Source: Chloroflexota bacterium (lineage in GTDB: Bacteria; Chloroflexota; Anaerolineae; J102). Taken from it: 22,700 nucleotides of DNA. Position 1 is the stretch's first letter, and every line of letters starts with the position of its first letter. The notes under the pieces were generated by a model, which made no database searches, was not told the origin of the DNA, and was given only the letters and a program-made list of their open reading frames with translations. Location: positions 1 to 22,700 of the forward strand of contig JAADFV010000411.1 of the NCBI GenBank assembly GCA_013152695.1, written 5' to 3'. Shown in pieces: positions 16,032-22,700 of the stretch. A program made the translations under genes and the position numbers.

Positions 16032-17030
16032 ATGTTGAAGAAGTACTTCATGTTCATCGCCTTAATTCTGATCGTCACGGTATTGCTTGCCGCCTGTGCC
16101 GTACCTGCTGCTCCTGCCGCAACCGACGGTAAATTCAAGATGGGCCTGCTCAGTCCCGGCAGCGTCAATGATCAAGGCTGGAATTCTATTGCCTACAGCG
16201 CCCTCAAACGTGTAGAGAAAGAGCTGGACGCGGAGATTGCCTATGTGGAATTGCAGCAGGATCCGGCCTCATACGAAAAGGCCTTTCGTGATTTCGCCAG
16301 CCAGGGTTACCAGATGATTTTAGGCCATGGCTTTGAGTTTCAAGACCCTGCCCTTGTCGTCGCCAAGGACTATCCCAACACTTACTTCTTTATCTCCAGT
16401 AGCCGTGTCCATGAAGGCAATGTGACTGGTCTGAACACGGCTTCCGACCAGCCCTTCTACCTGATGGGGATTATCTCCGCTAAGATGTGCAATGCTGCCG
16501 GCCTGATCGGCGGTATGGAAATTCCCCCCATCTCCGAGGCGTTTATTGGTTTCATCAACGGGGCCAAGAGCATCAATCCTGATTTTCAGGTCTACACGAC
16601 CTATATCGGCAATTTTGATGATGCTGCTGCCGCTAAAGAGGCTGCCCTGAGCATGATCGCCCAAGGCGCCGACTGCATCGTCCCGAATGCTGACGTTGCC
16701 GGGCAGGGTGCCTACCAGGCCGTAGTCGAGAAAGGACCCAATGTCTGGACATTTGGCGCCTTCACCAGTGCCTCCGAGAGTGCTCCCGGACAGGTCTTGG
16801 CGAATTACTTTGCCGACTATGGTCAGGGCATCGTCAATATTGCCAGAGAGGTCAAAGAAGGTACCTTCAAACCGGGTAAGAACATCGAGTTCGGTGTAGG
16901 ACAGCCGGATGTGGTGAGGCTGGAATTTGATGAGACAGCCACGCGACCGGTACCGCCCGATGTGCGCCAGTTGGTCGAAGAAGCAACAAAGAAGATCGCA
17001 GCCGGTGAAATTGATACGCTGGCACAGTGA
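16032..17030 (+). CDS. BMP-family substrate-binding lipoprotein
   Basis: The 332-residue protein has a lipoprotein signal with lipobox LLAAC and lipidation site C22, then a BMP/PnrA/Med-type periplasmic-binding fold (KMGLLSPGSVNDQGWNSIAY at about 36-55). Characterised members bind purine or other nucleosides. It should be anchored outside the cell membrane and deliver ligand to the two permeases downstream. The ATG has AAAAGGAGG 8 nt upstream. A 259-bp structured gap separates it from the permease, which could let it be made in excess, as is usual for binding proteins. Proximity to the hydroxylase suggests the imported ligand, or its base, is the pathway substrate. Confidence 0.94.
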   Translation: MLKKYFMFIALILIVTVLLAACAVPAAPAATDGKFKMGLLSPGSVNDQGWNSIAYSALKRVEKELDAEIAYVELQQDPASYEKAFRDFASQGYQMILGHGFEFQDPALVVAKDYPNTYFFISSSRVHEGNVTGLNTASDQPFYLMGIISAKMCNAAGLIGGMEIPPISEAFIGFINGAKSINPDFQVYTTYIGNFDDAAAAKEAALSMIAQGADCIVPNADVAGQGAYQAVVEKGPNVWTFGAFTSASESAPGQVLANYFADYGQGIVNIAREVKEGTFKPGKNIEFGVGQPDVVRLEFDETATRPVPPDVRQLVEEATKKIAAGEIDTLAQ

Positions 17031-17048
17031 TGTAAGCTAAGATAAAAT

Positions 17049-17105
17049 ACGTGTCCAAGCGGGACTGGTAGCTCGCACAAAGCTGCCAGTCCCTTCATGA
17101 CACGT
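17049..17105 (+). terminator. Long two-part hairpin after the binding-protein gene
   Basis: Outer arms ACGTGTC (17049-17055) and GACACGT (17099-17105) enclose a 5x5 internal loop. Inner arms GGGACTGG (17061-17068) and CCAGTCCC (17086-17093) extend by a T-G wobble and AGCT/AGCT to a 7-base loop. About 20 pairs in all, 19 nt after the stop. The following TTCTTT tract is short, so partial termination, attenuation or protection of the upstream mRNA is likelier than a full stop. Confidence 0.65.
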
Positions 17106-17179
17106 TCTTTACGGCAACATCCGATTCCTATTTCCCCTCCCCCTCTTTTTCCGGCGAAGCTTCGCTTCGAACCAACGAG

Positions 17180-17248
17180 AAACAAGACATGAACGATCAC
17201 GAATGTAGGAGCGGAAGAAGCCACAGCCGTCGTTCATGTATCTTGTTT
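17180..17248. repeat. 17-bp inverted repeat with REP-like core
   Basis: AAACAAGACATGAACGA (17180-17196) pairs fully with TCGTTCATG (17230-17238) and TCTTGTTT (17241-17248), with a two-base TA bulge. The 33-nt core contains GTAGGAGCGG, which resembles the GTAG-headed REP elements seen in other bacteria. The A-rich and T-rich outer ends would also suit a bidirectional terminator. It lies 41 bp before the permease gene. Its class is undecided. Confidence 0.55.
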
Positions 17249-17289
17249 TGCGTGCAAAGACTTGACTCATTTGTTAAGATTTTTTCCTT

Positions 17290-18396
17290 ATGAAGATACC
17301 TCGTAACAGCCCTTCCCCTTCTGAGAATCTAGCTGAGGGTAAGGTCGGCAGAAAACATAGGCAACGGATTGTGCGCGACGTTCTCCGTAACATCCTCACG
17401 CCCATGGCCGCGATCTTAGCTGCTCTTGCCGTCAGTTCTCTCATCTTGCTCGCGGCTGGATTTCATCCCCTTACCGCATACATGGCCATGTGGCAGGGTG
17501 CCTTTAGCGATGTACGTACGATCACAGAAGTGCTGATCAAGGCAACGCCCCTGATTTTGATTGGTTCGGGGTTGGCGGTAGCATTTCGCTGCAATATCTG
17601 GAATATTGGTGCCGAGGGGCAATTCTATGCGGGTGCCGTAGCCAGCACCCTTGTCGGTATCCATTTGGGCTTTCTCCCCAGAGCCATCTTGCTCCCTCTG
17701 ATCTTGTTGGTTGGCACGGCCGGAGGAGCTCTGTGGGGAATGCTTGCTGCCTGGCTCAAGATTCGCTTCAATGCTTCGGAGATTGTGACTACGATCATGT
17801 TGAACTACGTGGCCATTATCGGCACTGGCTACTTGGTTACGGGCCCCATGATCGAGCAAGCGGGTGCCTATCCCCAAACAGCCCGCCTTTCCCCTGCCGG
17901 CATGCTGCCCCGGTTCTTGCCCCCTACACGCTTACATCTCGGTTTTATCGTGGCTTTGCTGGTCGCCGTGGCTCTTTACATCCTCTTGTTCAAAACAAGT
18001 ACAGGTTACGCGATCCGTACGGTAGGAATCAACGCCGAGGCTGCGCGCTACGCCGGCATCAATGTACAAAAGAACATTCTCCTGGCCATGGCGATCAGTG
18101 GTGGGGCGGCAGGGCTAGCCGGTGGGGTGGAGTTGGCCGGCGTGGCTTTCCGCCTCTACCAGCATATTTCCCCGGGCTTTGGTTTTGATGGCATTGCCGT
18201 ATCACTTTTGGTCAACAACAATCCCCTCGGTGTCATTTTTTCAGGAATTCTATTTGGGGCATTGCGTTCCGGCTCAGAAATGATGCAGATCACAGCAAAG
18301 ATTCCCTCGGTGCTGGTTTTTGCCATTCAGGGCCTGATCATCCTCGCCGTAGTGGCTTTCGGTGTCTATCAGGCTCGGCCGATACCTGAGGAGTGA
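17290..18396 (+). CDS. BMP/Nup-type ABC transporter permease 1
   Basis: The 368-residue protein has a charged cytoplasmic head of about 35 residues, then around nine to ten hydrophobic helices. The family motif NIWNIGAEGQFYAGAVAST (102-120) marks the BPD_transp_2 group (COG4603, NupB/YufP-like), which forms half of the channel. The ATG follows TTTTTTCCTT and lacks a ribosome site, unlike its neighbours, so translation may be weak or start elsewhere; no better start was found before the first helix. The stop is 9 nt from the next gene. Confidence 0.92.
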   Translation: MKIPRNSPSPSENLAEGKVGRKHRQRIVRDVLRNILTPMAAILAALAVSSLILLAAGFHPLTAYMAMWQGAFSDVRTITEVLIKATPLILIGSGLAVAFRCNIWNIGAEGQFYAGAVASTLVGIHLGFLPRAILLPLILLVGTAGGALWGMLAAWLKIRFNASEIVTTIMLNYVAIIGTGYLVTGPMIEQAGAYPQTARLSPAGMLPRFLPPTRLHLGFIVALLVAVALYILLFKTSTGYAIRTVGINAEAARYAGINVQKNILLAMAISGGAAGLAGGVELAGVAFRLYQHISPGFGFDGIAVSLLVNNNPLGVIFSGILFGALRSGSEMMQITAKIPSVLVFAIQGLIILAVVAFGVYQARPIPEE

Positions 18397-18405
18397 GAAT
18401 AGATT

Positions 18406-19338
18406 ATGGATATTGTATTTTTAATTGCTCTTGTGCAAAGCGTCTTGGCAGCCACCTGGCGCCTGGCGACGCCATTGATTTACGCTTCTGTAGGCGAGGT
18501 GTTTGCAGAGCGGTCGGGCGTTCTTAACATCGGCCTGGAAGGCATCATGTTGTTCGGTGCGTTTTTTGGTTTTGCTGTCGCCTCTTATAGCGGTAACCGT
18601 GAGCTGGGCTTACTGGCGGCTATCGTTTCGGGTATCCTCTGTGGGCTGCTCTTCGCCATCTTTGTTGTGACGATCAAGACAAACCAGATTGTGGTGGGGG
18701 CTGCTTTGAACATGGTGGGGCTAGGACTCACCGGTTTTCTTTACCGCACGATGTTTACTTCGCAAGTTCAGGGTATCCAGGCTTATTCTCCTATCCATAT
18801 TCCTGTTTTGAGTGAGATTCCCTTTCTGGGCGAGGTTCTTTTTCAGCATAGCATCCTCGTCTATGCGACGGTGTTATTGGTCCCCCTCGCCAGCTTTGTC
18901 CTCTATCGTACAGCCTTTGGTCTCGCTATACGTTCAGTGGGTGAACATCCCCGTGCTGCCGACACCGTTGGCATCAATGTGACCGGTATCCGATATGCCA
19001 CCTGCATTGTCGGCGGGGCTTTGGCGGGTCTGGGGGGCGCCTTTCTCACCATGTCTCACACCAACCAGTTTGTCGAGGGGCTCGTCTCGGGGCGGGGCTT
19101 CATTGCCCTTGCCGTGGTCGTTTTTGGACGCTGGAAACCATGGGGGGCATTCGGTGCCTCACTCCTTTTTGGAACATTCTACGCTTTGCAATTACGTCTT
19201 CAGGCCATGACCAATGTCATCATTCCCTACCAGTTCTGGCAGGCATTGCCTTACATTGCCACCTTATTGGTGTTGGTGGGCATGCGTGGTCGTACTCTTG
19301 CACCCAAGGCTCTGGGTGTGCCCTACGAGAGCGGATGA
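18406..19338 (+). CDS. BMP/Nup-type ABC transporter permease 2
   Basis: The 310-residue membrane protein carries SGVLNIGLEGIMLFGAFFGF (37-56), the mark of the COG1079 (NupC/YufQ-like) permeases that pair with COG4603 partners. It should form the second half of the import channel. A GAGGAG ribosome site that overlaps the end of permease 1 precedes the ATG. The ATPase gene starts 9 nt after its stop. Length and helix number are normal. Confidence 0.93.
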   Translation: MDIVFLIALVQSVLAATWRLATPLIYASVGEVFAERSGVLNIGLEGIMLFGAFFGFAVASYSGNRELGLLAAIVSGILCGLLFAIFVVTIKTNQIVVGAALNMVGLGLTGFLYRTMFTSQVQGIQAYSPIHIPVLSEIPFLGEVLFQHSILVYATVLLVPLASFVLYRTAFGLAIRSVGEHPRAADTVGINVTGIRYATCIVGGALAGLGGAFLTMSHTNQFVEGLVSGRGFIALAVVVFGRWKPWGAFGASLLFGTFYALQLRLQAMTNVIIPYQFWQALPYIATLLVLVGMRGRTLAPKALGVPYESG

Positions 19339-19347
19339 GGCAAATCC

Positions 19348-20868
19348 ATGGAAACTAAACAACCTTTGTTACGGATGGAAAATATCGTTAAGACTTTTCC
19401 CGGCGTGGTGGCTAACGATCATATCAGTTTTGAAGTGCGTGAAGGCGAGATTCATAGCCTGCTGGGGGAGAATGGCGCTGGTAAAACGGTCTTGATGAGT
19501 ATTTTGTACGGGCTTTACGCGGCTGATGCCGGTCAAATCTATTATCGTGGACAGGCGGTGCATATCGGCTCGCCCAAGGACGCCATCAACTATCGCATCG
19601 GCATGGTGCACCAGCATTTTATGCTTGTACCCACCCTGACCGTGATCGAGAACATCATCCTCGGCCAGTATCAATTGTGGCGAGTGTTGAAAGGGATGGA
19701 AGAAGTGGCGGAGAAGATTCGGGCCTTGAGTGAAGAATATGGCCTGGATGTAGACCCTTCTGCGCTTGTCGGTTCGCTTTCTGTGGGTGAGCAACAGCGG
19801 GTGGAAATCCTCAAAGCAATGTATCACGGCGCCGATCTTCTCATCCTGGATGAACCGACGGCGGTGTTGACTCCGCAAGAGACAAGACAGCTCCTGAGGT
19901 TGTTGCGACAGTTGGCCGCGCGCGGCATGACGATCATCTTCATCACCCATAAATTGGAAGAGGTGATGGAGGTGAGCGATCGTGTTACGGTATTGCGTGA
20001 TGGTAAGGTGGTTGCCACGGTTCCTACCGAAGACACCGATGCGAACAAGCTTGCACGCCTGATGGTAGGCCGTGAGGTGCTGATGGAGTTGCCGCGCAAG
20101 CCTGCGCATCCCGGCGAGGCAGTGCTCTCGGTCGTAGGTCTGTCGGTGGAAAATGAACGTGGTTTGATGGCGGTGAAAGATGTATCCTTCGAGGTGCATG
20201 CCGGTGAGATCGTCGCCATTGCCGGTGTTTCGGGCAATGGCCAGACAGAGCTGGCCTTGGCGTTGAGCGGCCTGGCTACGCCCACATCAGGGAAAATTAT
20301 CCTGGAGGGAAAGCCTGTGGCAGAGCTAACCCCGCGCGCCTTAGGTGACGCCGGTCTGGCCCACATCCCCGAAGATCGCATCAAAATGGGCATTGTGTTG
20401 CCCTTTTCCGTGGCCGAAAATTTCATCTTGCATGACTATGACCGCGAGCCCTACGCTCGTCATGGCTTTTTATCTTTTCGTACGATTTCGAATCACGGTT
20501 GGGAGCTGGTGAAAAAGTTCGATGTCCGTACCAATGACGTCGATACCGAGATTGCCCATCTCTCTGGCGGCAACCAGCAAAAGGTGGTGGTGGCGCGGGA
20601 GCTCTCGCGTCATCCTCGCTTTCTCCTTGTCAATCAGCCCACACGCGGCATCGATGTGGGCGCCACCGAGTTCGTTTTGCAGCAGATTTTGAGCCAGCGA
20701 GACACGGGCACAGCGATTTTGATGATCTCTACCGAGCTGGAGGAGATTTTTGCTGTGGCAGACCGAATTCTAGTGATGTACGAAGGTCGCATTGTGGGCG
20801 AAGTCCCCCCCGATCGCAGCCTGATCGAGGAGGTCGGCTTGATGATGGCAGGGAAGAGTCAGAATTGA
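19348..20868 (+). CDS. BMP/Nup-type ABC transporter ATPase, double domain
   Basis: The 506-residue protein has two fused nucleotide-binding domains (COG3845, NupA/YufO-like). Domain 1 is complete: Walker A GENGAGKT (40-47), Q-loop near Q89, signature LSVGEQQ (144-150), Walker B LLILDEP (164-170) and switch H201. Domain 2 is degenerate as usual in this family: SGNGQTE (295-301) for Walker A, signature LSGGNQQ (405-411), and LLVNQPTRGIDVGA (426-439), where N429-Q430 replaces Asp-Glu. One active and one structural ATP site are therefore expected. With the lipoprotein and two permeases it makes a full importer. It is the last plus-strand gene; the 62-bp gap to the convergent mannosidase gene shows no clear terminator. 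Confidence 0.95.
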   Translation: METKQPLLRMENIVKTFPGVVANDHISFEVREGEIHSLLGENGAGKTVLMSILYGLYAADAGQIYYRGQAVHIGSPKDAINYRIGMVHQHFMLVPTLTVIENIILGQYQLWRVLKGMEEVAEKIRALSEEYGLDVDPSALVGSLSVGEQQRVEILKAMYHGADLLILDEPTAVLTPQETRQLLRLLRQLAARGMTIIFITHKLEEVMEVSDRVTVLRDGKVVATVPTEDTDANKLARLMVGREVLMELPRKPAHPGEAVLSVVGLSVENERGLMAVKDVSFEVHAGEIVAIAGVSGNGQTELALALSGLATPTSGKIILEGKPVAELTPRALGDAGLAHIPEDRIKMGIVLPFSVAENFILHDYDREPYARHGFLSFRTISNHGWELVKKFDVRTNDVDTEIAHLSGGNQQKVVVARELSRHPRFLLVNQPTRGIDVGATEFVLQQILSQRDTGTAILMISTELEEIFAVADRILVMYEGRIVGEVPPDRSLIEEVGLMMAGKSQN

Positions 20869-20930
20869 GCGGCTTTTCACGACGCAGCATTGGTTTCTAC
20901 CCTTCATACAACCCTTACCCAGCTCCAGAA

Positions 20931-22700
20931 CTAGACATTCACCCCGACTACGTAGTCAAAGATGCGGCGTTTGATGCGGAGTTCGTTGAGTTGTACCCCC
21001 AATTCGGCTATTTCGGGATCGCGCTCGAACAGGTAGTCATGCTCCAATTGCCCTTTTACCGCCAGCTTTCGTCGATTCAGCACGGCGGACAAGCGTGATT
21101 CGTACAGTTCTCGTTTGAGGATGTAATAACGATGCTGTAAAAGAAGACGCTCTTTGCCCTGAGCCTTGCGCCATCGTTGTTCCATGTCCGTAACTTCTTG
21201 CTCCAGGCGGGTAATTTTTGTTTCCAGGTGGGCGATGATTTCAGAATCAGGTAAGCCTTGATTGTCTCCCACCCGCCATGCTGGGAAGCTCAGGGATGAG
21301 ATGGTGTCTTCATCTGCCTTAAGGCCGGGCAGCGATGATGTCTGGGCGACGACGAGGGTGGTGATCGCTTTGGCCGGTACGGTCTTGATAGCAGGGGCTT
21401 TGCCGCTTCCCCATGCGGTCACCTCGGGATATTCCCGGCTGAGAGAATGGCTCCTGGTCGTGGGGTTGTAAAATCGAGCCAGTAATGTGTCTTCGTGGAC
21501 GATCAGACTACTGAGAGGTAGGTCTTCTTGCAGGAATTTCCACTCGGTTTGGCTTCCTGTGCCCCGAGCTTCCACAAGCAAGGGAGGATTCTGGAATCCT
21601 GCATTGAGGCGCTGAATGGTCAAATCATCCACGGCGGTCTTGCTCACCAGCACGGCTATTTCGTGGCTCACAGTGCGTTCACAGCGGGCATCCGGTACGT
21701 ACATAAAAGGGCCGGCATCACCAGAACGATATTTCAGGCCTGAAGCCGTGAGCCATTCCACAGCACGGCGCAGGGTGAGGGCGATCTTTCCCTCCTCATC
21801 AGCCTGATAGGCACGGATGCCTTTGGCCATGACCACGGTTGCCGAGCTCTTATCAGAGAGGGCGACGAAATCGTGGAAGGGGAAAGTCCGTACCTCTCCC
21901 AGCTCGCGCTGCCCCAGAAGCACAGAGGCTAATTCCGCATCCAGGTGGCGAGGAAGCAGGTCTTTGTCGACAAAGGGGCGCTTGACCACATCAAAGGGCA
22001 TTCCTGCATAAATTTCGCCGTTTTGGGCCGTATCGAATACCATGTCGACTCTGAAATTCGTTCCCCGTGAGTCCAAATCGACCCGCCAGCGTAGCAACGG
22101 AGACTGATCGAAGATGAGACGAACTGTGGCGGATACATGCACGTCCTGCCACACAATCCGGCAATCATAACGCACGACACAGTGAGCAGAGCTCTTTTCT
22201 TCGATGATCAGGGGGCCGGCAGCCTGGCAAATGGCACGGCGTTCGCCTGCTTCATCCGAATAGGTGTCCCCTACCTCTTCGCTCACCCTCTTCGCTCACC
22301 ACCAGATAGCCCAGCCTGGCTTCACCCATCTGCACAACGCCATCGGCAAGGAGTGTGGCGGCATAATGGTCGTTCTGCCACTCGAATTCGCTCACAGGCT
22401 GCTGGGGACGCTCGATCAGGTATGAATCGCTTATTTGCCAAACACCGATACCCCGGCTGTGCACATGGTAACCCCTGTCCCCCGCCACCTGATACCCCTC
22501 GTAAGTAAAGGGATTGGTGCTGACCGCATACATTCCTGCGGCGAAGTCATGCAGGATATAGCTCAGGGATGTGCCGACATCTTTCTTCACAGCTTGATAG
22601 ATTTCGCGATAGCTCCATTCCATTTTTTCATGGACTTGATCGATGCTCACCCCACAAATGCAGTCATGAATGGTGTTCTGGAGCAAAGCACGTGCCCAGG
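20931..22700 (-). pseudogene. GH38 alpha-mannosidase, frameshifted, 5' end outside window
   Basis: The upstream frame (22287 to the window edge) reads LLQNTIHDCICGVSIDQVH, the HDxxCG-type motif of MngB-like GH38 alpha-mannosidases near the end of the catalytic domain. The downstream frame (20931-22286) has the Glyco_hydro_38C beta-sandwich (GMPFDVVKRPF, FPFHDFVALSDK, VVMAKGIRAY). The two join at a 13-bp tandem duplication; removing one copy gives YLVVSEEVGDTYSDEAGERR, which restores the family GDxY motif. GH38 enzymes release alpha-linked mannose from glycans. After the usual ending (PAKAITTLVVA) come about 130 extra charged residues with coiled-coil character. It converges on the ABC operon and is probably unrelated to it. 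Confidence 0.85.
22274..22299 (-). repeat. 13-bp perfect tandem duplication causing frameshift
   Basis: CCTCTTCGCTCAC (plus strand) is present twice, at 22274-22286 and 22287-22299. Thirteen bases shift the reading frame by one, and one copy fewer makes the mannosidase continuous. Confidence 0.92.

Noticed and set aside
19369..20199. 276-codon minus-strand frame opposite the ABC ATPase
   Set aside because: It is an antisense shadow of a gene with full ABC motifs.
20865..21098. 77-codon plus-strand frame after the ABC ATPase
   Set aside because: It overlaps the antisense of the mannosidase tail, needs a TTG start and has no family look.

Overview
The window looks like part of a Chloroflexota genome (Anaerolineae, Ardenticatenia or Caldilineae type). 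This is inferred from gene content and protein style, not from a marker gene: multihaem cytochromes of Chloroflexota type, a BMP-type nucleoside-like ABC transporter, UbiD and molybdenum-hydroxylase genes, and a GH38 mannosidase. No rRNA, tRNA, CRISPR array or insertion sequence was seen.

Left arm (1-7572, all minus strand) is an electron-transfer module with its own signalling genes. In order of transcription it encodes a NarX-like membrane histidine kinase and an overlapping NarL-like response regulator. After a 289-bp regulatory gap comes a tightly packed operon: a degenerate receiver-only protein, a membrane-anchored decahaem cytochrome c, a four-helix cytochrome b, a NapC/NirT-type cytochrome with ten haem motifs, and a membrane-anchored TPR protein cut by the window edge. 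Four of these genes overlap. The likely machine is a quinol (or quinone) oxidoreductase passing electrons between membrane cytochrome b and periplasmic haem chains. The terminal acceptor or donor cannot be read from the sequence.

The centre (7573-8056) is a divergent 484-bp control region. It has a TATAAT-type promoter for the kinase, a near-consensus promoter (TTGACA-N17-TACAAT) for a GntR/HutC regulator, and a triple AGACGGC motif at the predicted start of the gntR transcript.

Right arm (8057-20868, plus strand) is a catabolic and uptake cluster. It holds the GntR regulator, two tandem 286-residue amidohydrolase-2 paralogues (the first lacking its active-site ligands), a UbiD-type decarboxylase, a three-subunit xanthine-dehydrogenase-family molybdenum hydroxylase, and a complete BMP/NupABC-type ABC importer (lipoprotein, two permeases, double ATPase). 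The set fits import of a heterocyclic, possibly nucleobase- or nucleoside-like, compound followed by hydroxylation and decarboxylation; the substrate is inferred only. The molybdenum subunit is frameshifted by an apparent 7-nt insertion. The 259-bp gap between binding protein and permease holds two large inverted repeats.

The right end (20931-22700, minus strand) is a convergent GH38 alpha-mannosidase, open at the window edge. It is frameshifted by a perfect 13-bp tandem duplication and carries an unusual charged coiled-coil tail.
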